Origin: Bradyrhizobium campsiandrae
GTDB lineage: Bacteria; Pseudomonadota; Alphaproteobacteria; Rhizobiales; Xanthobacteraceae
Assembly: GCF_014529705.1 (NCBI RefSeq)
Contig: NZ_JAANIH010000007.1
Coordinates: forward strand, 124,001-188,000
Direction of reading: 5' to 3'
Length of the DNA: 64,000 bases
The notes below the pieces were generated by a model, which saw only the letters and a list, made by a program, of their open reading frames with translations, was not told the origin of the DNA and made no database searches. Shown in pieces: positions 1-8,828 of the stretch. Position 1 is the stretch's first letter, and every line of letters begins with the position of its first letter. Made by a program: the position numbers and the translations under genes.

Positions 1-523
1 ACGCTGCGAGATCCGCATCTTTCAGATCGGGCGAAAGCCGCGCGTCGACACCGGCAATGTTCGCGGCCATTCCGTCGAAGAAACTGGCCTCGACCGCCCG
101 CAGCAGCGCATCGAGGATCGCCTTGTCGATCTCGGCCGGACCATAGGCCGCAGCAAGCGGTGGGATGTTCTTCTTCGCACAGGTCGCGATCTGCGCGCCG
201 ATGCAGGAGGCATGCAGATCAAACGCCGTCTGGAATTCGGTCCGCGCCAAGTATAGCCCGCGAGCTATTTCCAGAGAACGGCGCAGGCCATCGACCGTCT
301 GCGCCGGCGACAGCTCCGGCCGCTTGTCGAACCATTTCGGCACCAGCAGCTCGGCGCTGGCGCCGACCGCAGTGCCCTTGTTTGTAGTCTTGCCCTCGAC
401 CTCGATCTCGACCCGCACGAACAATTGCGGCGTCGCGTGAAGCGTGATCGCGCCAAAGCGGAACGGCCGCGCGAACTGGACGGGACGTTCGAAGAAGGCG
501 ATATCTCGCAGCTTCAGGCGCAC
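1..523 (-). CDS. Enolase-superfamily-like protein (N-terminal part, cut by window edge)
   Basis: An open frame runs from a GTG at 523 off the start of the window with no stop, about 174 codons. It begins V-R-L-K-L-R-D-I and contains RPFRFGAITLH and AELLVPKWFDKRPELS, which resemble the N-terminal capping domain of mandelate racemase/muconate lactonizing enzyme relatives in rhizobia. The catalytic barrel lies outside the window, so the reaction cannot be judged. No in-frame ATG lies close upstream, so GTG is the best start. It is the last visible gene after the ABC importer genes at 659-3479 on the same strand, with a repeat between. The family call is a recollection of sequence style, not a search result. 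Confidence 0.55.
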   Translation of the reverse strand, partial: MRLKLRDIAFFERPVQFARPFRFGAITLHATPQLFVRVEIEVEGKTTNKGTAVGASAELLVPKWFDKRPELSPAQTVDGLRRSLEIARGLYLARTEFQTAFDLHASCIGAQIATCAKKNIPPLAAAYGPAEIDKAILDALLRAVEASFFDGMAANIAGVDARLSPDLKDADLAA

Positions 524-543
524 GGACCGTGTCCTAGGGATGT

Positions 544-629
544 CGTCATGCCCGGGCTTGTCCCGGGCATCCACGTTCTTTGTCGCATGGAGCAAGGCGT
601 GGACGGCCGGGACAAGCCCGGCCATGACG
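544..629. repeat. REP-like inverted repeat (CGTCATGCCCGGGC type)
   Basis: Long inverted repeat whose ends are CGTCATG...CATGACG with arms reading cccgggcttgtcccgggc and its near complement. It sits between the ABC ATPase gene and the enolase-like gene. It is a typical intergenic repeat of Bradyrhizobium style and could fold into a stable hairpin in the transcript. Confidence 0.7.
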
Positions 630-658
630 CTCTGAAAGCTAGAGTTACTCCCATCGTC

Positions 659-1501
659 CTAGTCCAACGTCCCCTGCGAAAAGAAATGCTTGCGGATGCG
701 CTGCACCAGCTCCGTAAACACAGGATCCGCCATCACGTCGAGCGAGCGCGGGCGCGGCAGCGGGATGTCGTAGATCGCGGCGATCGCACCGGGCCGCTCG
801 GTCATCACCAGCACACGGTCGGCGAGGAACACGGCTTCCGGAATCGAATGCGTGATCAGCAGCACCGTCTTCCTGGTTTCACGCTGGATCCGCATCAGCT
901 CGACATTCATGCGTTCGCGTGTCAGCGCGTCGAGCGCGCCGAACGGCTCGTCCATCAGCATGATCCTGGGGTCGTGCACCAGTGCGCGGCAGATCGAGGC
1001 GCGCTGCTGCATGCCGCCGGAGAGCTGCCAGGGCAGCTTCTTCTCGAAGCCTTCGAGCCCGACCAGCTTGAGCAGCGCCTTGGCGCGGACGAGATATTCG
1101 TCGCGCCCCAGCCGCTTCATGTCGATCGGCAGCATGACGTTGCCGAGGATGTTGCGCCAGGGCAGCAGCAACGCGTTCTGGAACACGATGCCGACATTGC
1201 CGTGCGGCGCCGTCACCTTCTCGCCCTCGACCAGCACCTCGCCCGTGGTCGGCGGCAGCAGGCCGGAGATCAGCTTGAGCAGCGTGGACTTGCCGCAGCC
1301 GGACGGGCCGACCACGACGAAGAACTCGCCATCGTTGATATGGAAATCGAGCGGCCGCAGCGAAGGCACGTCGCCGTCGCGCGTGCGGTAGGTCTTGGAC
1401 ACGCCCGATAGCTTGATGCCTGACGCGTCGCCGACCCGGTCCGACACCAGGCGCAAATGCGCGGCCGGCTGTTCCGCTGGACTGGCCTTCTTAGGAATCA
1501 T
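659..1501 (-). CDS. ABC transporter ATP-binding protein, nitrate/taurine/NMT1 type
   Basis: 280-residue ATPase of an importer for small organic or inorganic anions or pyrimidine-like compounds. It shows Walker A GPSGCGKST at residues 65-73, a Q-loop (VFQNALLLPW), the signature LSGGMQQR near 160 and Walker B IMLMDEP near 180, then the H-loop LITHSIPEA. Length and motifs match the SsuB/TauB/NrtD group. It is the third gene after the permease (2670-3479) and binding protein (1625-2623); a palindromic repeat separates it from the latter. The substrate cannot be read from the sequence. Confidence 0.9.
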   Translation of the reverse strand: MIPKKASPAEQPAAHLRLVSDRVGDASGIKLSGVSKTYRTRDGDVPSLRPLDFHINDGEFFVVVGPSGCGKSTLLKLISGLLPPTTGEVLVEGEKVTAPHGNVGIVFQNALLLPWRNILGNVMLPIDMKRLGRDEYLVRAKALLKLVGLEGFEKKLPWQLSGGMQQRASICRALVHDPRIMLMDEPFGALDALTRERMNVELMRIQRETRKTVLLITHSIPEAVFLADRVLVMTERPGAIAAIYDIPLPRPRSLDVMADPVFTELVQRIRKHFFSQGTLD

Positions 1502-1535
1502 TCAGTTACATCCAATCGAACAAAGCTGTCACCGC

Positions 1536-1617
1536 CGTCATTGCGAGGAGCCCTTGCGACGAAGCAAGCCAGAGTCTTTGCGCAGTGGCAGCCTGGATTG
1601 CTTCGCTCGCAATGACG
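1536..1617. repeat. REP-like inverted repeat (CGTCATTGCGAG type)
   Basis: Inverted repeat with ends CGTCATTGCGAG and CTCGCAATGACG, separating the binding-protein and ATPase genes of the importer. Related copies lie at 17848-17926, 30572-30645 and 53596-53683, so this is a dispersed family. Confidence 0.8.
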
Positions 1618-1624
1618 AAAGCGC

Positions 1625-2623
1625 TCACGTGCCACTCTTCGGCAAGTAGTCGTTGGTGTAGAACGCCTTCGGGTTTTCCTTGGCCTTGGCATCGAGCCCG
1701 CCATATTCGACCATCAGGTTGACGCTGTCGGTCATGTTCTGGTCGGTGACCTGGAACGGCCGCTTGCTCCTGGTCTCGGCGGTCCGGTACAGCGGGATGG
1801 TCAGCTCAAAACCCTGCGTCAGCGTGTCGATCTTGCCGCCCTTGGGATTGGCATCGAGGATCGACTGCGCGGCTGCCTTCGGTTCCTTCTCGGCAGCTTC
1901 GACCGCCTTGGTCGTCGCCGACATGAAGCGGCGGACGAGGTCGGCATTAGCCTTCACATAGTCGGTGTTGGCGATGATGCCTGACGAGACCATGTTGATG
2001 CCGTAGTCGGCGAACTTGATCGGAAACACGTCCTTGCCGGTCGCGTCCTTGATCTTCATCGACTGGTCCATGACGTAGCCGAGCAAGAGATCAGCCTGAC
2101 CGTTGATGACGGCGTTGAGCTTGGTCTGGCCGTCGCCGGCAACGGTCTGGAAGTCGCTTTCCTTCAGGCCGGTCTTCTTCAGGAACAGCGGCCAGATCTG
2201 CGTCATGGAATCGGCCGGCGTGATCGCGACCGTCCTACCCTTGATGTCTTCAGGCTTCCTGATGTTCTTGTCGGCAAAGCCCATCGCGGACATCGGCGAG
2301 GTCTGGAGCAGTACGCCGGTCGCGATCACGGGCGCGCCCTTGATCGCGGCGCGCATCATGGTGGGCACATCGACATAGCCGAAATCGGCGGTCTTGGCAG
2401 CGACGGCCTGCGTGGTCGCCGCCGAGCCGCGCCCCTCCTGGATTTCGAGGTCGATGCCTTCGGCCGCGTAAATGCCCTTGGCCTTGCCGTAATAGAACGG
2501 CGCATGCTCGCCATAGACGTACCAGTTCAGCATCAACACGACCTTGTCGGCCGCCTGCGCCGGCGAAACTGCAAACGCCATCAGCGCCGCAGCTGCAGCC
2601 CCAATCCACCGCTTCATCGTCAC
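1625..2623 (-). CDS. ABC transporter substrate-binding protein, NMT1/SsuA-like
   Basis: 332-residue periplasmic binding protein. Residues 1-24 form a Sec signal peptide ending AQA. The mature part begins KVVLMLNWYVYGEHAPFYYGKAKGIY, the typical opening of NMT1/THI5-like proteins that bind thiamine or pyrimidine precursors, nitrate, taurine or sulfonates. The NMT1 fold runs to about residue 230. It lies between the permease (47 bases upstream) and the ATPase. The ligand is unknown; an N-containing organic compound would fit the RutR-like TetR regulator upstream. Confidence 0.88.
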   Translation of the reverse strand: MTMKRWIGAAAAALMAFAVSPAQAADKVVLMLNWYVYGEHAPFYYGKAKGIYAAEGIDLEIQEGRGSAATTQAVAAKTADFGYVDVPTMMRAAIKGAPVIATGVLLQTSPMSAMGFADKNIRKPEDIKGRTVAITPADSMTQIWPLFLKKTGLKESDFQTVAGDGQTKLNAVINGQADLLLGYVMDQSMKIKDATGKDVFPIKFADYGINMVSSGIIANTDYVKANADLVRRFMSATTKAVEAAEKEPKAAAQSILDANPKGGKIDTLTQGFELTIPLYRTAETRSKRPFQVTDQNMTDSVNLMVEYGGLDAKAKENPKAFYTNDYLPKSGT

Positions 2624-2669
2624 TCTCCCTCGTCGTTATGTTCCGGCCGTTGGTGGCCGTTGCTTGATT

Positions 2670-3479
2670 TCAGGAAGCGAAGATCACCTCTTCGCGCTGG
2701 CTGACATGCCAGGGGATAATCAGCTTCTCGATGCGGTCGACGATCCAGAACAGGATGACGCCAAGCAGCGCGAGGATCACCAGGGCGGCGAACATGGTCG
2801 GCAGGTCGAACGTGCCGATCGAGCGCTGCATCACATAGCCGATGCCGGAGTTGGAGCCGACGAACTCGCCGACGACGGCGCCGACCACGGCCAGCGTCAC
2901 CGAGACCTTGAGGCCGGAGAAGATCGCCGGCAACGCATGCGGCAGGTTCACCGCGCAAAACACCTGGAAGCGGCTGCCCTGCATGGCGCGGGCAAGATCA
3001 ACCATATCAGGGTCGACCGACTTGAAGCCCTGCACGGCCGAGACGACGACGGGGAAGAAGCCGAGCAGGAACGCCGAGATCACCTTCGGGACGATGCCGA
3101 AGCCGAACCAGACCACGAACAGCGGCGCGATCGCGATCTTCGGTACGGATTGCGAGAACACCAGCAGCGGATAGACGTAGCTCTCCACCGTCTTGGAGCC
3201 CGCGATCAGCATCGCGACGGGGATGCCGAACAGCGCCGACAGCACGAAGCCGCAGACGGTCGCATAGGTGGTCGGCCAACTCTGGCGCAGCAGTTCCGGC
3301 CAGTCGCTGCGCAGCACCGCAACCACGTCAGCCGGTGACGGGATCTGATAGGCCGGGATCCTGAACAGCCGGATCGCGAGATCCCAGGCGACGACGATGA
3401 AAACGAGGAACAAGAACGGCCGAACCCAGGCCGCATTCAGCAGCTTGGACAATGCACCCTGCGGCTTCGGCTCGGCCAA
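2670..3479 (-). CDS. ABC transporter permease, NMT1/SsuC-type
   Basis: 269-residue inner-membrane permease of the BPD_transp_1 family with about six membrane segments; the first lies near residues 20-40. The EAA-like loop occurs around PDMVDLARAMQGSRFQVFCAV. It is the first gene of the importer on the minus strand and is followed by its binding protein and ATPase. A 270-base gap holding a repeat separates it from the TetR gene upstream. Confidence 0.9.
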   Translation of the reverse strand: MAEPKPQGALSKLLNAAWVRPFLFLVFIVVAWDLAIRLFRIPAYQIPSPADVVAVLRSDWPELLRQSWPTTYATVCGFVLSALFGIPVAMLIAGSKTVESYVYPLLVFSQSVPKIAIAPLFVVWFGFGIVPKVISAFLLGFFPVVVSAVQGFKSVDPDMVDLARAMQGSRFQVFCAVNLPHALPAIFSGLKVSVTLAVVGAVVGEFVGSNSGIGYVMQRSIGTFDLPTMFAALVILALLGVILFWIVDRIEKLIIPWHVSQREEVIFAS

Positions 3480-3586
3480 TTTTCACTCCCGGCAGTCTTC
3501 TTCGTTATGGGGAGAAATTAACCCGTTGGATAAATACTGTCTAGGGGGCGCTTTGGGTTTTGTGGCAGGGGTTCCGCATACTCAGT

Positions 3587-3733
3587 GTCGTCCCGGCCTA
3601 GTGCGCAATTGCGCACGGGGGCCGGGACCCATAACCCCAGGGAAAAGTTTGGCGAAGACGGGGCGCTCGGGATTAGCACCGCACACGATCGATAGATCAC
3701 GCGGTATGGGTCCCGGCCTTCGCCGGGATGACG
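3587..3733. repeat. REP-like inverted repeat (GTCGTCCCGGC type) with internal palindrome
   Basis: Flanks read GTCGTCCCGGCC and CGCCGGGATGACG, with GGGACCCATA and TATGGGTCCC inside. The 5' arm also contains a TGCGCAATTGCGCA palindrome near 3601-3614. The same design, including that palindrome, recurs at 30396-30533; a shorter form lies at 12355-12473. It fills the gap between the TetR gene and the ABC permease. Confidence 0.75.
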
Positions 3734-3751
3734 ATGAAGAAAGAGCCTGCC

Positions 3752-4465
3752 TTAAACGGTCTGCGCCACCGCGCTACGCGGCTTCGGCGCCTTGGCGACC
3801 TCAAACAACGCGGCCGACCGGCCCGTCAGCGCGGCGAGCACGAGGCCGGACATGTGCGCGAGGCGCTCGTCCTTGGCTTTCTTGTCCAGCAGGTCGCGGC
3901 CGAAGATCACGCTGAGCGTCGCCGAGTTGGAGAGATAGAAGAAGCTGAGCGCCGCGATCGAGATGTAGAGCTGGACCGGATCGACCGCGACCTGGAAATC
4001 GCCGCTCTCGACGCCGCGCCGCACCACGGTGCGGATCATCTCGACGAAGGGCGAATGCATCGACTTGACCTTGGTCGAGCGCTTCAAATGCTTGGCGCGG
4101 GCGAGGTTCTCGGTCTGGAGCAGCGACAAGAATTCGGGGTTGCGCAGGAAGTAGCCCCAGGTGAATTCGATCAGCCGCTTGATGGCCTCGGGCGGATCGA
4201 GATGTTCGAGATCGAGCCCCCGCTCCTCGCTGCGGATCTTGTCATAGGCGCCTTCGAGCACCGCCAGATAAAGCTCGTCCTTGTTGCCGACATGGTAGTA
4301 CAGCATGCGCTTGTTGGCGCCGGCCTTGGCAGCGATGCGATCGACCCGCGCGCCGGCGAGCCCGTGAGCGGAAAACTCCTGCTTGGCCGCCTCGAGAATG
4401 CGCAGCCGCATCCCTTCGGGATCGCGCTGCCATTTCAGAGTTCGCTTTGCGGTTGCCTTGGCCAA
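3752..4465 (-). CDS. TetR/AcrR family transcriptional regulator (RutR-like)
   Basis: A DNA-binding helix-turn-helix lies at the N-terminus (ILEAAKQEFSAHGLAG then VDRIAAKAGANKRMLYYHVGNKDEL), followed by an all-helical ligand domain with FTWGYFLRNPEFLSLL, which resembles RutR/NicS-type regulators. The start is uncertain: the open frame continues upstream to 4597 but there runs into a palindromic repeat, so I chose the TTG at 4465, giving a protein beginning MAKATAKRTLKWQRDPEG (237 residues). It lies just upstream of the ABC importer on the same strand and is its most likely regulator. Confidence 0.85.
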   Translation of the reverse strand: MAKATAKRTLKWQRDPEGMRLRILEAAKQEFSAHGLAGARVDRIAAKAGANKRMLYYHVGNKDELYLAVLEGAYDKIRSEERGLDLEHLDPPEAIKRLIEFTWGYFLRNPEFLSLLQTENLARAKHLKRSTKVKSMHSPFVEMIRTVVRRGVESGDFQVAVDPVQLYISIAALSFFYLSNSATLSVIFGRDLLDKKAKDERLAHMSGLVLAALTGRSAALFEVAKAPKPRSAVAQTV

Positions 4466-4550
4466 ACCGGGTGCTCGCTGGGTGGTGGTCCAGATCGACT
4501 TATCATGCGGGCGAACGTTTGAGAACGATCTCGTGCCCAGGACGCAGTTT

Positions 4551-4641
4551 CGTAGGGTGGGCAAAGGCGCACTTGCGCCGTGCCCACGTCTTCGCATCGA
4601 ATAGGCACAGCGTGGGCACGCTTCGTTTTGCCCACCCTACG
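4551..4641. repeat. Inverted repeat (CGTAGGGTGGGCAAAG type)
   Basis: Ends CGTAGGGTGGGCAAAG and CTTTGCCCACCCTACG-like flank an inner inverted pair of gccgtgcccacg and cgtgggcacgc. A second copy lies at 19902-19985. It separates the TetR gene from the VOC gene and argues against the longer TetR start. Confidence 0.8.
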
Positions 4642-4670
4642 GGAGTCTTCGAGCGGAACGAGCGCCGCCC

Positions 4671-5519
4671 TCACTCCGGCGGTTTCGGCGAGCGCTCCAA
4701 GAGCACGGTCTGGATGCCGCAGGTGCCGCTGCGCACGGTCGTGATGCGCGTGCCGGGCTTGCGGCCGTTGCGGACTTCGGAGACGTCGAGGCCCGCCGCG
4801 ATCAGGCGGGTGCGGGTGGCGTCGATGTCGGCGACGCGCCAGCTCAGCCCCCAGAGCCGGTCATGCTGGGAATCCCCGCCCGCCACGGGGCGCCGCACCA
4901 CTTCGACGATGAGATCGCCGCAGCGGAAGAACATCAGCTGGCCCCAATCATGGTGCGAGCGGTCGAGCGCGAGATCGAGCCCGAGCCGCGCGCCGTAGAG
5001 GGCGGCGGCGCGATCGGAATCCTCCGTGGTGATCACGACGTGATCGAGACCGTCGACCGGTGCGACATCTGTCGCAACCGACTTCGGCCGCTCCTCGGCA
5101 AGCTCGAGGAAGAACATGCGCACGCCGCGCGTCAGCTCGGTCGCGGCCCGCGTGCGCTTCCAGTGCAGGACCGCGCCCGCCAGTTCGTCGCTGCTCTCGA
5201 CCTCGGCGACGGGATCCGGCTTCAGAGCCACCCGGTCCAGCCGCCGGTGCATCTTGCCGATGTCCGCGACCCGAAAGCACAGGCTGGCAAGCACGCCCTC
5301 ATGGTCGTCGAGCAGCGCGCGCATCCGGTCTGCGGTCGCGGTGAAGCCGCTCGGCGCCATCAATTCGATCGTCATGTTGTCGAGGGTGAACAGCACGCGA
5401 TCGGCGCCCTCGCCGGAATTCTGCCAGGCCGGGGCGCGCGCGAGCAGCGTCTGATAGGCCGCCCTGGCCGCACCGATATCCCTGACCAGGACGACGACGT
5501 GATCGAGGCCGGTGATCAT
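4671..5519 (-). CDS. VOC (glyoxalase/bleomycin resistance) family protein with two domains
   Basis: 282 residues with two vicinal-oxygen-chelate modules. The first begins GLDHVVVLVRDIGAARAAY, and the second, near residue 160, begins GLDHVVITTEDSDRAAALYG. The N-terminal half resembles the Glyoxalase_3-type domain. Members are metal-dependent lyases, dioxygenases or isomerases; the reaction here is unknown. The second module keeps H of DHVV and a late E in LIVEVV, compatible with a metal site. It is the most upstream gene of the minus-strand set, divergent from the PfkB genes. Confidence 0.75.
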   Translation of the reverse strand: MITGLDHVVVLVRDIGAARAAYQTLLARAPAWQNSGEGADRVLFTLDNMTIELMAPSGFTATADRMRALLDDHEGVLASLCFRVADIGKMHRRLDRVALKPDPVAEVESSDELAGAVLHWKRTRAATELTRGVRMFFLELAEERPKSVATDVAPVDGLDHVVITTEDSDRAAALYGARLGLDLALDRSHHDWGQLMFFRCGDLIVEVVRRPVAGGDSQHDRLWGLSWRVADIDATRTRLIAAGLDVSEVRNGRKPGTRITTVRSGTCGIQTVLLERSPKPPE

Positions 5520-5671
5520 GTTCCCTCCCTTCCGACGGAGCCGGAACCGAACGCCCGTGACAAGCCCTCGTGGTCCTGTCGGGTCACCGGCTCGGCCCGG
5601 GGCGACGCGGCCCCGCCACGGTCGTATTCCGCCCCCCGGCCGAGCTCAAGCGCCTATCGCCATGACTTTGC

Positions 5672-5700
5672 GAATATTTTGGCGTTGGAATATTTTTGGC
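5672..5700 (+). promoter_or_regulatory. AT-rich direct repeat upstream of the PfkB kinases
   Basis: GAATATTTTGGC (5672-5683) and GAATATTTTTGGC (5688-5700) form a tandem direct repeat 16 bases apart, in an AT-rich patch of an otherwise GC-rich region, about 65 bases before the kinase start at 5765. It could be a promoter or operator of the kinase pair; this is inference. Confidence 0.3.
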
Positions 5701-5764
5701 TCTCGCCGAAGCGGTGCTAAGGTAAGTCGCCGGCCGGGACCACCCAGCGCATCACGGACAACCA

Positions 5765-6658
5765 ATGCAGGCTCTCTTTATCGGACAGACCTATATCGAC
5801 GTCGTCTTCATCACCGACCACATGCCGACCGGCGACGAGAAGCACGTGGCCTCGGATTACGCGGTTTCGTTCGGCGGCAACGCGGTGACGGCGGCGTTCT
5901 GCTGCGCCAAGCTCGGCATCGTGCCCGATCTGATCGCCACCGCGGCCAATGACTGGCTGGGGCGCATGTTCCAGGACATGTGCGCGAAATACGCGATCTC
6001 GCTGCATGCGCGGAAGGTGAACCAGTCCTCGCTCTCCTTCATCATGCCCAAGGACGGCAAGCGCGCCATCGTCCGCTGCCGCGACGATTCCCACATCCAT
6101 CCGTTCCCGATCCTCAATCTCGGCAATTGCCGCGCGCTGCATGTCGACGGCCACCAGCCCGACGCCGCGATCCATTACGCCAAAGTCTGCCGCGAGGCGG
6201 GCATTTTGACCTCGCTGGACGGCGGCGGCCTGCGCACAAACACGCATGAGCTCCTGGAGTTCATCGACGTCGCGATCGTCGCCGAGCGGCTATGCGAGCA
6301 GATGGACCTGACGCCCGAGAAGATGCTCGACTACCTCAAGAGCCGCGGCTGCAAGATCGGCGGCGTCACCATGGGCGAGAAGGGCCTGTTCTGGTACGAC
6401 GAGACCGGAACGGTGCAGGTGATGCCGGCGATGCCGATCCCCCGCGAGCGCGTGATCGACACCAATGGCGCCGGCGACGTCTTCCACGGCGCCTATGTCT
6501 ATTCGTATCTCGCCCATCCCGGCAAAAGCTGGCGCGAGCATTTCGACTTCGCGCGCGCCGCCTCGACCTTCAAGATCCAGCGGCTTGGCAACGAGGCCGG
6601 CCTGCCGACCCTCGTGGACATCGCCAAGGTCAGGCACGAGTTCGAAGTTCGCGTTTAG
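5765..6658 (+). CDS. PfkB family carbohydrate kinase
   Basis: 297-residue ribokinase-fold kinase. The N-terminus (MQALFIGQTYIDVVF) and SFGGNAVTAAFCCAKLG fit PfkB signature 1, and VIDTNGAGDVFHGAY near residue 235 is signature 2 with the anion-hole glycines and catalytic Asp. It phosphorylates a sugar or nucleoside at a primary hydroxyl; the substrate is unknown. It is followed after 22 bases by ribokinase (6681-7595), so the two are probably cotranscribed. Confidence 0.85.
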   Translation: MQALFIGQTYIDVVFITDHMPTGDEKHVASDYAVSFGGNAVTAAFCCAKLGIVPDLIATAANDWLGRMFQDMCAKYAISLHARKVNQSSLSFIMPKDGKRAIVRCRDDSHIHPFPILNLGNCRALHVDGHQPDAAIHYAKVCREAGILTSLDGGGLRTNTHELLEFIDVAIVAERLCEQMDLTPEKMLDYLKSRGCKIGGVTMGEKGLFWYDETGTVQVMPAMPIPRERVIDTNGAGDVFHGAYVYSYLAHPGKSWREHFDFARAASTFKIQRLGNEAGLPTLVDIAKVRHEFEVRV

Positions 6659-6680
6659 GAATTTGCAAGGGCGACATGTC

Positions 6681-7595
6681 ATGGGGCGCGTCTTCGTCGC
6701 CGGCAGCATCAACATGGACGTGGTGGCGACGGCCGATCGCCATCCCAAGGTCGGCGAGACCGTCGCGGGCCGCGAAGTACTGTATTTTCCGGGCGGCAAG
6801 GGCGCGAATCAGGCCGTCGCGGCGTCGAGGCTCGGCGCGAAGACGACGCTGATCGGGCGGCTCGGCAAGGATGCGTTCGGGGCCGAGCTGCGGACGTTCC
6901 TCGGCGCGCAAGGCATCGATCTCGGCTCGGTTCGCGAGGCCGACACCCATAGCGGCACCGCGATCATCACGGTTGCGGCGTCCGACAACACCATCGTCGT
7001 CATTCCCGGCAGCAATGCGCAGGTGGGCGCGGAGGATGTTGCGGCGGTTCCCTTGGCCAAAGGCGACGTCGCGGTCAGCCAGTTCGAGATCCCGCTGCAG
7101 ACCATCGCCGCGTTCTTCCAGCGCGCCCGGAGCGCCGGAGCGGCGACGCTGCTCAACCCGGCGCCGGCGCAACAGATGCCCGCTGAGCTGCTCGCGCTGG
7201 TCGACATCCTCGTGCTGAACGAGACCGAGCTCGGCTTCCTCGCGGGAACCGGGCTCTCCGATGACGACGAGGCCGTCAAGATCATCGCGGTCGCCCGACA
7301 GCTTCAGGTGCGCGCGGATCAGACCATCTGCATCACGCTCGGCAAACGCGGCGTGCTCGCGCTCGCTGGCAACGAGGAATTTGCGGTACCCGGCCGCGCG
7401 GTGAAGGCGGTCGACACCACGGGCGCCGGCGACTGCTTCGTCGGCGCACTCGCCTCGCAACTGGCCGATGGCGTGGCGTTGCGCGCAGCCCTCGCCTTCG
7501 CCAACGCCGCCGCCTCGATCAGCGTACAGCGCATGGGGGCCGGGCCATCGATGCCGACGGCAGCAGAGGTAACAGCGGTACTCAGCGCCGGCTGA
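6681..7595 (+). CDS. rbsK: Ribokinase
   Basis: 304 residues from the ATG at 6681; an upstream in-frame extension would overlap the preceding kinase gene. It starts GRVFVAGSINMDVVATADRH, then FPGGKGANQAVAASRLGA (signature 1), NPAPAQ and LNETE motifs, and DTTGAGDCFVGAL (signature 2, catalytic Asp). These match bacterial RbsK, which makes ribose 5-phosphate from ribose. No ribose transporter or RbsD is visible, so the sugar may come from nucleoside breakdown or distant import. It ends one base before the stop of the convergent flavoprotein gene. Confidence 0.85.
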   Translation: MGRVFVAGSINMDVVATADRHPKVGETVAGREVLYFPGGKGANQAVAASRLGAKTTLIGRLGKDAFGAELRTFLGAQGIDLGSVREADTHSGTAIITVAASDNTIVVIPGSNAQVGAEDVAAVPLAKGDVAVSQFEIPLQTIAAFFQRARSAGAATLLNPAPAQQMPAELLALVDILVLNETELGFLAGTGLSDDDEAVKIIAVARQLQVRADQTICITLGKRGVLALAGNEEFAVPGRAVKAVDTTGAGDCFVGALASQLADGVALRAALAFANAAASISVQRMGAGPSMPTAAEVTAVLSAG

Positions 7596-8828
7596 TCACG
7601 CCAGCGCGCTCTTCAGGTCAAAACTTTCGTCGGCGGCCTGCTCTGGCGTGATCGAGCGGTCCATCGCCTGCAGGCGGCGGCCAAACATGTGATCGCCGGC
7701 GCGATTGATCGATTCGATGCCGAGCAGCCTGTCGCCGTGATAGCAGAATGCGGAGAACGCCTTCTTGGCGGGATCGCCGCGCAGCACGACACGGTCATAG
7801 CCGGTGGTGAGGCCTGATATCTGGAGCTTGTCCTCGCCCTGGTCGCTCCAGAACCAGGGATGGCTGTCATAGGGCTTCTTGTCGCCGGTCAGCCGCGCGG
7901 CCAGGCAGCGGGCGTGATCGGTGGCGTTCTGCACCGATTCCAGCCGCAGCGAGCCGCCGAAGCGCGGGCTCGCGAACAGCGCGCAATCGCCGATCGCTGA
8001 AATGTTCGGATCTGCCGTCGCGAGATATTCATCGACGATGATGCCGGCGGCGACGGGCAGCCCCGCCTCGGCTGCAAGCTCGATGTTCGGCAGCACGCCG
8101 ACGCCGACCACGACGAGGTCGGCGGGCAGATGCCGGCCGTCGCTGAGACTGACGCCGGTGACCTTGCCGCCCTCGGCTTCGATCGACGTTGCCTGCACGC
8201 CGAGGTGAATACGGATGCCGGCCTCGCGATGCCGTTCTTGAAAATATTCCGAGACCTCCGCCGTCACCGCGCGCGCCATCACGCGCGGGGCGAGCTCGAG
8301 CACGTCGACCTCGAGGCCCTTGATCCGCGCGGTGGAGGCGAATTCGAGGCCGATGAAGCCGGCGCCGATGATGACGGCGCGTTTCTTCGTCGGCATGATT
8401 TGCCTGAGCGACTCGCTGTCGTCGAGGATGCGCAGATATTTCACGTCGGGCAGGTTGGCATTGGGCAGATCCAGCAGCCGGTTGCGCGCGCCCGTTGCCA
8501 GCACGAGATGGCCATAAGGCAGCGTCTCGCTAGATGCGAGCAGCACCTTTCGCGCGGCGCGGTCGATCGACACGGCGCGCCCCGAGATCAGCTCGATGTT
8601 CTGGTCCTGGTAGAATTTTTCGGGGCGGAACATCAGGCTGTCAGGTCCGGCCGAGCCCTTGATATAGGCCTTGGACAGCGGCGGCCGCTGATAGGGCAGA
8701 TGCGCCTCGTCATTGATCAGGCAGATGCGATTCGCATAACCCGCCTGCCTCAGCGACGCAGCGACCTGGTAGCCGCCGTGGCCGGCCCCGACGATGATCA
8801 CCGGTCCGTCGGTCATTGGACAGCCCAT
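7596..8828 (-). CDS. Ferredoxin/rubredoxin reductase-type FAD oxidoreductase
   Basis: 410 residues (or 406 from the next ATG at 8816). The FAD-binding GAGHGGYQVAASLR lies at the N-terminus, PYQRPPLSK follows, VIIGAGFIGLEFAS is the NAD-binding Rossmann motif near 150, and AIGDCALF closes the FAD site near 280. A C-terminal reductase domain follows, with SDQ and CYHGDRLLG. It passes electrons from NAD(P)H to a ferredoxin, usually for a P450 or ring hydroxylase; no such partner lies next to it. It is convergent with rbsK. Confidence 0.88.
   Translation of the reverse strand: MGCPMTDGPVIIVGAGHGGYQVAASLRQAGYANRICLINDEAHLPYQRPPLSKAYIKGSAGPDSLMFRPEKFYQDQNIELISGRAVSIDRAARKVLLASSETLPYGHLVLATGARNRLLDLPNANLPDVKYLRILDDSESLRQIMPTKKRAVIIGAGFIGLEFASTARIKGLEVDVLELAPRVMARAVTAEVSEYFQERHREAGIRIHLGVQATSIEAEGGKVTGVSLSDGRHLPADLVVVGVGVLPNIELAAEAGLPVAAGIIVDEYLATADPNISAIGDCALFASPRFGGSLRLESVQNATDHARCLAARLTGDKKPYDSHPWFWSDQGEDKLQISGLTTGYDRVVLRGDPAKKAFSAFCYHGDRLLGIESINRAGDHMFGRRLQAMDRSITPEQAADESFDLKSALA

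Noticed and set aside
425-1411. Long plus-strand open frame (328 codons)
   Set aside because: It is the antisense shadow of the ABC ATPase gene at 659-1501; its product is Arg/His/Gln-rich low-complexity sequence without any domain.
4466-4597. N-terminal extension of the TetR gene to an ATG at 4597
   Set aside because: The added region runs into a palindromic repeat (4551-4641) and shows no regulator-like sequence, so a later start is more likely.
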